NCBI RefSeq assembly: GCF_003626655.1
Contig: NZ_RBAN01000001.1
Coordinates: 1,364,001 to 1,428,000, forward strand
Length of the DNA stretch: 64,000 nt
Direction of reading: 5' to 3'
Source of the DNA: Micromonospora costi
GTDB lineage: Bacteria; Actinomycetota; Actinomycetes; Mycobacteriales; Micromonosporaceae
Each line of letters opens with the position of its first letter. The first letter of the stretch is position 1. Shown here piece by piece: positions 53,592 to 61,823 of the stretch. The notes below the pieces were generated by a model. The model saw only the letters and a list, made by a program, of their open reading frames with translations, was not told the origin of the DNA and did no database searches. Position numbers and translations under genes: made by a program.

Positions 53592-55970
53592 TCAGTGGTG
53601 GCGGCCCTCCCCCACGCGGTACGTGCGCAGGTTCGGATCGGCGTTGATCTGCGCCTCGGTGTACTTGATGGTGTCCCAGCCCTTGCGGGAGTAGAGCGCG
53701 GTCTGGTCTCCGTACCAGGGCGAGTTCGGGTCGGTCGACTGGGAGTAGGTGAGGATCTGCCGGCCGGACGGCCCGTTCGGGCCCAACTCGACGGCCATCA
53801 CGAACGACGACCCGTGCACCACCTTGGGGTAGCCGACGCCCGGTGAACGGGTGCTGACGATCATGTTGAAGATGCCGGCCTCGGCACGTCCACCGTGGAT
53901 CGGGATGCGCCGGTCGCCGCGCGGTTCGGTCTGGATGTCGCCGAGCCGGGCGTCGAGCGGGATGCCGGCGAGGTTCCGGACGGCGTCGGCGAGCGCGGTG
54001 AGCACCCGAGGGTCTGTCGTGTCGAGCCGCCGCGGGGTGCGTACGGGGTCGGCGGCGGAGAAGGCGTCGGCGAAGCGCAACCCGCTCTCGACCGCGAACT
54101 CGATGAACACGTGGGCGCCCCGGCTGTCGAGGTCGGCGTGCAGGTCCCAGCGCTTCAGCGCCGCGCACGCGTCGCGTACGTCCACGGTCGTACCGTCGGA
54201 CGCGGTGGCGGTGGGCCGGCCGGTGCACAGCGCCACGAGGTCGTCGCGGACGAGTTCGCCGCCGTACACCCGGTTGCCGAAGACGGTCTGCCACAGCCGC
54301 TCGGCGGTGAACCCGCGGCCGGGTAGGCCGTCGGTGCCGGCGAGGCGCTGCCGCACCTGGTCCAGCCCGAGCCGCGTCCGCAGGCTGCGCGGTGTGCGCT
54401 CGTCGCCGATGATCCGCGGGTACCCCTCCAGCGGCGCCTCGGGGTTGGCCAGCCAGTAGCTGTCGTTCGAGTTGGTCACGTAGTCCGTCCGGAACCGGAC
54501 CGGCAGGTCGGCGGGGCCGAAGATCCCGGGGACGGCGGCGTCCCGGTCGGCGCCGAGCGCGCACGCGGACCGGGATCCGTCGAGCACGGCCTGGCCGCTG
54601 CTGGTGTAGAGGGGCCGGAAGGCGGCGGGGATGCAGGTGGCGGCGAGCGCGTCGGTCACCCGGGGGATCACCGAGTGGTCGGCGTACAGGGCCTCGCCGC
54701 GGGCGTCGGCGGCGATCACGTTGACCCACGGCAGGAACTGGTAGTGGTCGAGCACCCGCTTCAACTCGCGTACGGTCGAGGCCCGGCCCATCTGGAGCCA
54801 CCCGTCGAACGCCCGGTTGTTGGTGGCGTTGACGTCGGTGATGGCGTACGCGGTGGTGGCCGTCCAGTCGAAGGTGCCGGGCACCACGACGACCGGCCCG
54901 TAGTGGGTGTCGTGGAAGGTGCGGCGCACGGGGACGAGATCGCCCTTCGGGCCGCGCACCTGGACGGTCACCGTGCGGGTGGTCATCTTCCGCGGCCGGC
55001 CGTCGACGTAGTAGGAGGTCGGGTCGCCGGGGACCAGGGCGAGCCGGTGCCAGACGAAGCGGCGGGCGGTGGAGACGGTGTGGCTCCAGGCGAGCGTGCG
55101 GTTGTGGCCGATCTCGACGATCGGGTCGCCGATCAGCGCGGCGCCCTCCACGTCGTAGCGGCCGGGCACCTTGAGGTGCATCCGGTAGAAGCGTTCCGCG
55201 CCGTCCCACGGGAAGTGCGGGTTGGCCAGCACCATCCCGCCCCGCGTCGCGGTGGCCGCCTCGCCCAGCCCGTACGCGTTGCTGCCCACCCCGGCCGGCG
55301 CGCCGTCGGCGGCGGCGAGCACCGCGGCCGCGCCCGGCGCGTCCTGGGCGGCGGCCGGGCCGGTGGCGGTGGGCGGGGCCGCGGCGACGATTCCGTCCAG
55401 CACCGCGGCCGAGCCCGCCCGGACCATGCTGGCCCACGTGGTACGCCAGACGTCCAGTTCGGTGAGCGGCCGTACCCACCCCCGCCCCCGGCAGGCGGGG
55501 TCGGAGAGCTTCGCGGCGCCGACACGACGCAGGTAGGAGTTGTAGCCGGCGGCGAAGCCCCGCACGAGGTCCCGGACGTCGTCGGTGGGGGCGTGCACGC
55601 CGTCGCGGCGGCCGGCGAGCAGCCGCTCGACCGCCCGGTCCTCGACGGCCTTGCGGTAGAACAGGTCGCTGCGCACGTTGGGATCGGTCGGTCCGCTCGC
55701 CCCGAACCAGCGGGACCGTTCGCCGTTGACGGTCACCGCCGTCTCGGCGATGACGCAGAGATTGTCCTCGGCCTGGGCGTATCCGACCCCAAAGCCCAGG
55801 TCGGCGAAGCTGCGGGCGGTGATGTGCGGCACCCCGTACGACGCGCGCCGGATCTCGGCGGCGTAGCCGTGGTCCCGCTGGTGCGCTCCGGCCGGGACGG
55901 CGGCCAGCCCGGAGGCGACCAGTCCCGTCACGACCAGTGCGGCGCCGACACGTTTCGAGCGAGCGGTCAT
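53592..55970 (-). CDS. aac: aculeacin A acylase-type penicillin acylase family enzyme
   Basis: A 792-aa secreted Ntn-hydrolase. Signal peptide (MTARSKRVGAALVVTGLVA), alpha subunit from about residue 35, then cleavage at G229-S230, with S230-NAYGLG as the N-terminal nucleophile of the beta subunit. HFPWDGAERFYRMHLKVPGR, NNRAFDGWLQMGR, DDYVTNSNDSYW-like TDYVTNSNDSYW and YSRKGWDTIKYTE are blocks recalled from Actinoplanes utahensis aculeacin A acylase, a similar length and with the same Ser230. That enzyme removes fatty acyl chains from echinocandins, penicillin V and acyl-homoserine lactones; this one may do the same. Strong GGAGGACGCG site. Confidence 0.94.
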   Translation of the reverse strand: MTARSKRVGAALVVTGLVASGLAAVPAGAHQRDHGYAAEIRRASYGVPHITARSFADLGFGVGYAQAEDNLCVIAETAVTVNGERSRWFGASGPTDPNVRSDLFYRKAVEDRAVERLLAGRRDGVHAPTDDVRDLVRGFAAGYNSYLRRVGAAKLSDPACRGRGWVRPLTELDVWRTTWASMVRAGSAAVLDGIVAAAPPTATGPAAAQDAPGAAAVLAAADGAPAGVGSNAYGLGEAATATRGGMVLANPHFPWDGAERFYRMHLKVPGRYDVEGAALIGDPIVEIGHNRTLAWSHTVSTARRFVWHRLALVPGDPTSYYVDGRPRKMTTRTVTVQVRGPKGDLVPVRRTFHDTHYGPVVVVPGTFDWTATTAYAITDVNATNNRAFDGWLQMGRASTVRELKRVLDHYQFLPWVNVIAADARGEALYADHSVIPRVTDALAATCIPAAFRPLYTSSGQAVLDGSRSACALGADRDAAVPGIFGPADLPVRFRTDYVTNSNDSYWLANPEAPLEGYPRIIGDERTPRSLRTRLGLDQVRQRLAGTDGLPGRGFTAERLWQTVFGNRVYGGELVRDDLVALCTGRPTATASDGTTVDVRDACAALKRWDLHADLDSRGAHVFIEFAVESGLRFADAFSAADPVRTPRRLDTTDPRVLTALADAVRNLAGIPLDARLGDIQTEPRGDRRIPIHGGRAEAGIFNMIVSTRSPGVGYPKVVHGSSFVMAVELGPNGPSGRQILTYSQSTDPNSPWYGDQTALYSRKGWDTIKYTEAQINADPNLRTYRVGEGRHH

Positions 55971-56072
55971 CGCGTCCTCCCCCGTCACGGCCACCCGGGC
56001 GCCGGCGCCCGAGAGGCATTCACATCCGTGCATTCTCGCGCCGTGGGCGCGCCACGGAAACCCCTGGCGCGG

Positions 56073-57290
56073 TCAGTCGCCCTGGCCGAGGGCGCGACGC
56101 ATCCGGGCGGCCGACAGGGTGAACGCCTGCTTCTCGTCGACGAGGCAGCCGGCGAGCAGCTCGCGGGCGCGGTCCCGGACCACGGGCGCGTCGGGATGGC
56201 CGGGCAGCCACTGCTCCGGCTCTCCGACCGTCAGCTCGGCCCGGCCGCCGGGCAGCGGCACCGCACCGGACGGGAGACCGCCGAGCCGGTCGAGATGCCC
56301 GGCGGAGAGCAGTTGGTACCACATGGCGTCCGGGACGAGTTCGTCGGCGAGCAGCTCCACGCCGGGGCGCCGGGTGACCGGTGGCCCGTCGGCCGGCGTG
56401 CGCTGCGACCACTGTGGGAGGAGCACCCGCCGGCTGTCCGGTTCCACGTCCACCCCGGCCCACACCAGCGCCCCGGCGTGCCTCCGGACCAGGTCGCGCA
56501 GTCGGCGCATCCGCTCCACCAGACCCGCCGGGTCGCCCCGCGGCGGCGCGGCGGTGAGCGACGCCGCCGGCACGGCGTTGTGGAAGTCGCTGCCGACGGT
56601 CGCGGCCACCAGCGGGTCGGTGAGGTCGCCGGCGAGCACCGTCATCGTGGTGGCGGTCGGCAGGGTGGACAGCACGGCCGCCGCGACCGGACGGGCCGTC
56701 TCGGCGGTCACCGGCACCCGGACGCCGAGCACGACGACGCTCGTCTCGTCACCCGGCCGGCGCTCGGCGTGCCACCAGTCGAGCGCCACGTCGAGCAGGG
56801 GCAGCGGCGGTGGCGCCGACGGCGGGGCCACACCACCTCCCGGCCGGGGGCTCGGGATGGCGACCGGCCGAGGGCCCGGAGTGTCGGTGAACGGCAGGCC
56901 GAGTGGGCCGCGCAGGTACGCCCGCGCTGACGGGCCGTGCTCCTCGATCGCGTCGATGGGGTCGTGCCGCGCCACCGAGACCACGGCGTCCCGCACGCCG
57001 GCCCCTCGCAGGTGCCCCGCCAGCAGTTCCGGTACGGCGAGGATCTGCTCCGCGGGGAGCGGGCCGAAGTCGATGAAGAGCAGGTGCGCCCCGGGCACCG
57101 GGACCGGTGACGACACGAACGCCGGCCCCACCGGCTCGCCGTCGGCTCCCGGCGCCTGCATCGCGAGCAGAGCCGGCCGGAGCACGGCCATGGCGGCCGC
57201 GACGCGGACGTCGTCGGAGCGCACCTCGATCATCAGGCTCTGCTGCTCCCGCACGACATCATCGATGTCGAGCACGACGACGACAGCCAT
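56073..57290 (-). CDS. 405-aa cytosolic protein of unknown function
   Basis: I do not recognise a family. It begins MAVVVVLDIDDVVREQQSLM and has no signal peptide or membrane helix. The N-terminal half is alpha/beta (HLLFIDFGPLPAEQILAVPE, RDAVVSVARHDPIDAIEEHG), then a proline-rich linker (PSPRPGGGVAPPSAPPPLPL), then a second alpha/beta half (TSVVVLGVRVPVTAETARPV, TMTVLAGDLTDPLVAATVGS) and a helical end (LVDEKQAFTLSAARMRRALG). Such split, linker-joined folds may be scaffolds. GGGGGG precedes the ATG at 57290. It is upstream of the acylase gene on the same strand with a 102-bp gap. Confidence 0.7.
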   Translation of the reverse strand: MAVVVVLDIDDVVREQQSLMIEVRSDDVRVAAAMAVLRPALLAMQAPGADGEPVGPAFVSSPVPVPGAHLLFIDFGPLPAEQILAVPELLAGHLRGAGVRDAVVSVARHDPIDAIEEHGPSARAYLRGPLGLPFTDTPGPRPVAIPSPRPGGGVAPPSAPPPLPLLDVALDWWHAERRPGDETSVVVLGVRVPVTAETARPVAAAVLSTLPTATTMTVLAGDLTDPLVAATVGSDFHNAVPAASLTAAPPRGDPAGLVERMRRLRDLVRRHAGALVWAGVDVEPDSRRVLLPQWSQRTPADGPPVTRRPGVELLADELVPDAMWYQLLSAGHLDRLGGLPSGAVPLPGGRAELTVGEPEQWLPGHPDAPVVRDRARELLAGCLVDEKQAFTLSAARMRRALGQGD

Positions 57291-57710
57291 GCGTCCCCCC
57301 GTGATCGTGTTGTCCGTACCGAATCGACTCCCGTTTTCCACGCCTGTCGCTTTCGGCGACCGGACCGGCCGAATTTGTCGGTCGAGCGCTATTGACAGGC
57401 GAAGAGAGGTGCCGGGGAGCATATGGCGGACGCCATTCCGCCGTGGGCCGGTCAGGTCCGCTGCGCTCCCATCCGACCCATCGGCGACATTGGCACGAAT
57501 ACGCGGCCCGCGAAAATACGCGGCGCGATTCCTGCGACGTAACGCAATTGGCGGTAGGGGCGCTATTCGCGAATCGCAACAGGGTCGCCTCGTCGGGGGA
57601 TGACGGCGCTCAGGCGCGTGATCGCCGTACAGGTCCGCGCGCGTCTCGGTAACGTCAGCCGCAGGCGGGTGGCGCCGCCCGCCACCCCGGGCGCGAAGGG
57701 GGTGAGCGTC
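57291..57710. other. 420-bp divergent region
   Basis: Between the 405-aa protein (minus) and the sugar kinase (plus). A TTGACA at 57392 lacks a well-spaced -10. In-frame codons from 57600 continue into the kinase but show no conservation. No repeat or gene can be supported. Confidence 0.4.
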
Positions 57711-59264
57711 GTGGCCGGCACGGGACGTTCACCCGCTGTCGTGGTCGGCGTCGACATCGGCACGACCAGCACCAAGGCGGTCGCGTACGACACCCGCGGG
57801 CAACTGCTCGCCTCCGCGACCGCCGGCTATCCCCTCGACGAGCCCCAACCCGGGTACGCCGTCCAGGACCCGTACCGCATCCTCGACGCCGTACGCGAGA
57901 CGGTCCGCGCGACGGTCGCGGACCTGGACCGGCCCGTGGCCGGGTTGTCGTTCGCCACCGCGATGCACAGCCTCATCGGGCTGGACGCCGACGGTGAGCC
58001 GCTCACGCCGTCGGTCACCTGGGCCGACTCGCGCGCCAGCCGGCAGGCCGAACGGCTCCGCGCGGTGCCCTCGGGCCTCGCCCTGCACCGCCGCACCGGC
58101 ACGCCGGTGCACCCGATGGCACCGCTGCCGAAGCTGCTCTGGTTCGCCGAACAGGAGCCGGTGCTCTTCGAGCGCGTCGTCCACTGGGTGGGCATCAAGG
58201 ACTGGGTCCTGCTGCGCCTCTGCGGGCTGCTGGTCACCGACCACTCGGTGGCCTCGGGCACCGGCCTCATGGACATCCACACCCTCACCTGGGACACCGA
58301 GGCGCTGGCGATCGCCGGCATCACCACCGAGCAGCTGCCGCGGCTGGTGTCGACCACCGCCGTGCTGCCCCGGCTCACCCCCGAGGCGGCGGCGGCCACC
58401 GGACTGCCCGAGCGGACCCCGGTGGTGGTGGGCGCCGGGGACGGCCCGCTGGCCAATCTCGGGCTCGGCGCGGTGCACCCCGGCATGGTGGCCTGCTCGA
58501 TCGGCACCAGCGGTGCGATGCGGGTGGTGGTGGAGCGCCCGGGCGTCGACCCGCTCGGCGGGGTGTTCTGCTACGCGCTCACCGAACGTCGCTGGGTGGT
58601 GGGGGGCGCCATCAACAACGGCGGCATCGTGCTCCGGTGGGCCGGCGACGCGCTCGCGCCGGAGCTGGGCGAGCAGGCCGAGGAGGACCTGGTGGCCCTG
58701 GCCGCCCGGGCACCGGTCGGCTCGGGCGGGCTCATCATGCTGCCGTACCTGCTGAGCGAGCGGGCGCCGCACTGGAGCGCGCTGCCCCGGGCCGCGTACG
58801 TGGGGTTGACCCACGGGCACCGTCGGGAGCACCTGGTCCGCTCCGCCATGGAGGGCGTCTGCCAGCAGCTCGCGCTGGTGCTCGCGTCGGTGCGTTCGGC
58901 CGGCAACGAGGTCCGCGAGATCCGGGCCAGCGGCGGGTTCGCCCGCAGCGGGCTCTGGCGGCAGATCCTCGCCGACGCGCTCGGCGTGCCGGTGAGTTTC
59001 CCGGCCGGGACCGAGGGGTCCAGCTTCGGCGCGGCGCTGCTCGGCATGCAGGCCCTCGGCCTCATCTCGTCGATCGACGTGGCCGCCGACCTGGTCCGGA
59101 TCGAGGAGGTCATCCGCCCCGACCCGGCCGCGTCCGCCACGTACGCGACGCTGCTGCCACTCTTCGCCGAGCTGTACGACGCGCTGGTGCCCACGTTCAC
59201 GTCGCTGCGCCGGCTGGCGCCCGGCCTGCCCCCGGAGCCGATCCCGGAGCCTCCGCCGATGTGA
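57711..59264 (+). CDS. FGGY-family sugar kinase, gluconokinase-like
   Basis: A 517-aa ATP-dependent sugar kinase. The N-terminal ATPase motif is VVGVDIGTTSTKAVAYDTRG, the sugar-binding block SFATAMHSLIGLDADGEPLT, VTWADSRASRQAERLR and the C-terminal FGGY-type blocks LRWAGDALAPELGEQAEEDL and RASGGFARSGLWRQILADAL. The size and 'GTTSTKAV' start match gluconokinases of the GntK (B. subtilis) type more than xylulokinases, so phosphorylation of gluconate is likely. GTG at 57711 follows GGGGGT by about 8 nt and is preferred over 57702 and the ATG at 57600. No gluconate permease is nearby. Confidence 0.85.
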   Translation: MAGTGRSPAVVVGVDIGTTSTKAVAYDTRGQLLASATAGYPLDEPQPGYAVQDPYRILDAVRETVRATVADLDRPVAGLSFATAMHSLIGLDADGEPLTPSVTWADSRASRQAERLRAVPSGLALHRRTGTPVHPMAPLPKLLWFAEQEPVLFERVVHWVGIKDWVLLRLCGLLVTDHSVASGTGLMDIHTLTWDTEALAIAGITTEQLPRLVSTTAVLPRLTPEAAAATGLPERTPVVVGAGDGPLANLGLGAVHPGMVACSIGTSGAMRVVVERPGVDPLGGVFCYALTERRWVVGGAINNGGIVLRWAGDALAPELGEQAEEDLVALAARAPVGSGGLIMLPYLLSERAPHWSALPRAAYVGLTHGHRREHLVRSAMEGVCQQLALVLASVRSAGNEVREIRASGGFARSGLWRQILADALGVPVSFPAGTEGSSFGAALLGMQALGLISSIDVAADLVRIEEVIRPDPAASATYATLLPLFAELYDALVPTFTSLRRLAPGLPPEPIPEPPPM

Positions 59265-59271
59265 CGCGGGA

Positions 59272-59556
59272 TCAGGGCGCCTCGACCGCGGAGATCAGGT
59301 ATCGGTGTACCTCGGCGCCGCGGATGGCCACGGTCTGCTCCTCGGGCGGCCCCGAGCCGCGGAAGGCGAGCAGTTGCTCGGGGGACTCCCACCGCTCGTA
59401 GACGTTGATCCGCCCCGGCTCGAGCAGGTCGGGGCTGATCGCGAAGTCGACGCACCCGGGCGCCGAGCGGGCCTGCCGGACGACGTCGCGGCAGGACGCG
59501 AGGTAGTCGTCCCGCCCGGCCGGATCGACGTAGAGACTGCCGGCGACGATGAGCAC
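59272..59556 (-). CDS. antibiotic biosynthesis monooxygenase (ABM) domain protein
   Basis: A 94-aa dimeric alpha+beta-barrel protein: LIVAGSLYVDPAGRDDYLAS, CRDVVRQARSAPGCVDFAIS, RINVYERWESPEQLLAFR and EVHRYLISAVE. The ABM fold supports oxygen-dependent or cofactor-free oxidation of small aromatics; many members act as quinol monooxygenases (YgiN-like). GTG at 59556 has a GGGAGG site and begins at the domain edge. It converges on the sugar kinase with 7 bp between stops and is divergent from the beta-lactamase-like gene. Confidence 0.9.
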   Translation of the reverse strand: MLIVAGSLYVDPAGRDDYLASCRDVVRQARSAPGCVDFAISPDLLEPGRINVYERWESPEQLLAFRGSGPPEEQTVAIRGAEVHRYLISAVEAP

Positions 59557-59690
59557 TGTGGACCTCCCGGTCACGGCGGCGACCCGCCCATCCTCTCCCG
59601 GATCGGCCGGCCGCGGGGGTCCGCCGCCCCGGACGGGTGACGTGGTCGCCGTCCGCACCACCGACCTCAGGGGCTTCTTATCGTACGAAC

Positions 59691-60959
59691 GTGAAGAAAA
59701 CAGACAAGCAGGTCTCATCTTCCCGGAGGACGGGCCGCCGCGTACTCCTGACGAGGCTGGTCGCCACGGGCCTCGCGCTCGCGCTGCTGCCGTCCGGGCC
59801 GGCGCTCGCCGACGGCGGCGGGCCGGAGCCCCAGCGGCCCCCGGCCAGCACCCTCGCCTGGCTGGCCGTGCCCGGCGGGGCGTTCTCCGTCGACAGCGGG
59901 ACGCGCACCGTGCGCTACCGGGCCTGCGACGGCGACACCGGTCGGGTCGCCGACCCGGACATGCGGGTCGACGGACGGGTGGCCAGCGGCGAGGTCACGG
60001 TCGACGACACGACGTACGCCTACGACGTGCCGCTGGTCGGTCGCACCCGCGGCATCGTCGAGGTGACCCGGCCCGACGCCGAGCCCGTGGGGCTGGTCGG
60101 CGACGTCGTCACCGAGCCGCAGCCGCCCACCGACCCGGTCGCCGGTCGACGGCTGCTGCCGCTCACCGGCCAGCTCCGGCAGGTGGTGGACGCCTCGACC
60201 GCCAACCCGGCGGGGGTGACCGTGCGCGACCTCTCCGGCCGGTACGGCGACCAGCAGATCGCGGTCAACGGCACGTTCCGCCCGAAGGCGGCCAGCGTGA
60301 TCAAGTTGTGGATCCTGGTCGAGCTGCTGCGCCGCGTGGACTGCGGCCAGGTGTCGCTGGACGACGAGGTGCTGGTCACCCCGGCCCAGGTCGTCGACGG
60401 CACCGGCGAGCTGCAGCACGAGGAGTTCCCGCGGCTGGTCACCCTGTACCGGCTGGCCGAGTACATGATCAAGTACAGCGACAACACCGCCGCGAACGTG
60501 CTCATCGACTACTTCGGCGGTTTCGCACCGGTCAACGACCTGATCGACTCGATGAACCAGCGGGAGACGATCCTCGCCCGCAAGATGCTCGACACCGAGG
60601 CTGCCATGCGCGGCGAGGAGAACTACACGAGCCCGGACGACGTGGTCGCCCTGCTGGGCGCGGTGTGGGACGCGCAGATCCTCACCCCGGCCTCCCGGGA
60701 CCTGATGATCGGGTTCATGGCCGAGCAGACCCTCAACACCAAGATCCCGGCCGCGCTGCCGCCCGGCGTGCCGGTGGCGCACAAGACGGGTGACCTGCCC
60801 GACGCCTCGCACGACGTCGGCTACTACCTGATCCCCGGCTCGGAGACGGTCGTCGCCTTCCTCACCTCCGGCCCGATGGCGAGCGGTGACGAGACCGTCC
60901 GCCAGCTGGCCCGCACCGTCTACGACCACCTCGTGGACCCCGGGGCGGTCGAGGAGTGA
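59691..60959 (+). CDS. class A beta-lactamase-like serine hydrolase, secreted
   Basis: A 422-aa exported protein. Signal peptide (RRVLLTRLVATGLALALLPS), an N-terminal domain of about 110 residues without known motif, then a class A beta-lactamase/PBP-fold domain: KAASVIKLW (S202, K205), YSDNTAANV (SDN 263-265), EENYTSPDD (E at 309-310) and HKTGD (364-368). All four class A motifs are present, so hydrolysis of beta-lactams or of a peptidoglycan substrate is plausible; the extra N-terminal domain is atypical. GTG at 59691 has no ribosome site; TATCGT 7 nt upstream suggests a leaderless transcript. Confidence 0.85.
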   Translation: MKKTDKQVSSSRRTGRRVLLTRLVATGLALALLPSGPALADGGGPEPQRPPASTLAWLAVPGGAFSVDSGTRTVRYRACDGDTGRVADPDMRVDGRVASGEVTVDDTTYAYDVPLVGRTRGIVEVTRPDAEPVGLVGDVVTEPQPPTDPVAGRRLLPLTGQLRQVVDASTANPAGVTVRDLSGRYGDQQIAVNGTFRPKAASVIKLWILVELLRRVDCGQVSLDDEVLVTPAQVVDGTGELQHEEFPRLVTLYRLAEYMIKYSDNTAANVLIDYFGGFAPVNDLIDSMNQRETILARKMLDTEAAMRGEENYTSPDDVVALLGAVWDAQILTPASRDLMIGFMAEQTLNTKIPAALPPGVPVAHKTGDLPDASHDVGYYLIPGSETVVAFLTSGPMASGDETVRQLARTVYDHLVDPGAVEE

Positions 60960-60969
60960 CACCGGCCGC

Positions 60970-60996
60970 GGGCCGCGCCCCGGTGCGGCGCGGCCC
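60970..60996. terminator. 10-bp-stem GC hairpin, bidirectional terminator
   Basis: GGGCCGCGCC (60970-60979) pairs perfectly with 60987-60996 around a 7-nt loop, between the converging beta-lactamase-like gene and the MerR gene. Confidence 0.7.
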
Positions 60997-61009
60997 ACAG
61001 CCGGACACG

Positions 61010-61768
61010 TCACGCGCGGCTGACCGCGTTGGCGTGGATCGCCTCGCTCAGGTACGCGGCCAGCCCGGGAGCGATGCTCTCGTAGTGCGCCGTGAACCGC
61101 TCGTCGGCCAGGTACATGTCGGCCAGGCCGGTGTGGATCTCGTACGAGCACTCGTAGAACCACCGGCCGATGATCTGCCGGTGCTCCTCGGCCAACTCCA
61201 TCGCCTCCGCGCTGTCCGCCGGCGCACCCGTGGACATCACGGCCACGATCCGCCGGCCCCAGTCCTCGTTCTCCTGTCTGATCCGCAGCCAGTCGTCCTT
61301 GCCGTACCGGGACGTCCGCCGGTTCGACTCCCGGTACGCCTCGCCGCCGCCCCACCGCCGCTCCGCCTCCTCGGCGTACGCGTCCGGGTCGGCATCCCCG
61401 AAGACCTCGAACCGCTCCTCCGGGGTCAGCCGGATGTTCACCTTCTTCGCCTCCATCGCGAACTCGATCGCCGTGACCATCTCCTGCAACCGCTTGATCC
61501 GTACCGTCAGCAGCTCGTGCTGGTGGCGCAGGTGTACGGCCGGGTCGGCCGCCGGGTCGTCGAGGATCGCGGCGATCTCTTCCAATGGGAACCCCAGCTC
61601 GCGGTAGTAGCGGATGAGCTGCAACCGCTCCAGGTCCGCGTCGTCGTAGCGGCGGTAACCGGCGGCGCTGCGCCCGCTCGGCGAGAGCAGGCCGATCTCG
61701 TCGTAGTGATGCAGCGTCCGGACCGTCACGCCGGCGGCCTTCGCCACCTGGCCCACCGTGTACGCCAT
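61010..61768 (-). CDS. TipA-type MerR regulator with drug-binding TipAS domain
   Basis: A 252-aa protein. MerR DNA-binding head MAYTVGQVAKAAGVTVRTLH, then HYDEIGLLSPSGRSAAGYRR, a dimerisation helix (QLIRYYRELGFPLEEIAAIL) and a C-terminal TipAS-like domain of about 120 residues (FGDADPDAYAEEAERRWGGG, GRWFYECSYEIHTGLADMYL). TipAL proteins bind thiopeptide antibiotics through this domain and activate drug-response genes. GGAAGGGAGGGG precedes the ATG at 61768, matching the family start. Its promoter region overlaps the end of the upstream GGDEF-EAL gene. Confidence 0.92.
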   Translation of the reverse strand: MAYTVGQVAKAAGVTVRTLHHYDEIGLLSPSGRSAAGYRRYDDADLERLQLIRYYRELGFPLEEIAAILDDPAADPAVHLRHQHELLTVRIKRLQEMVTAIEFAMEAKKVNIRLTPEERFEVFGDADPDAYAEEAERRWGGGEAYRESNRRTSRYGKDDWLRIRQENEDWGRRIVAVMSTGAPADSAEAMELAEEHRQIIGRWFYECSYEIHTGLADMYLADERFTAHYESIAPGLAAYLSEAIHANAVSRA

Positions 61769-61791
61769 GGTGTCCCCTCCCTTCCGCAAAC

Positions 61792-61823
61792 CAGGCTGCA
61801 GCCTGCCGTTACGTGAGGGTCAA
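61792..61823 (-). promoter_or_regulatory. palindrome and -35 element of the MerR promoter
   Basis: A perfect 14-bp palindrome CAGGCTGCAGCCTG (61792-61805) sits 24 bp before the MerR ATG. A TTGACC -35 element on the minus strand (61823-61818) overlaps the stop codon of the GGDEF-EAL gene. This is consistent with an autoregulated MerR promoter. Confidence 0.5.

Noticed and set aside
57392..57425. TTGACA with a downstream CATATG as a sigma-70 promoter for the sugar kinase
   Set aside because: Spacing is 22 bp and no better -10 is found; it could be chance in 420 bp.
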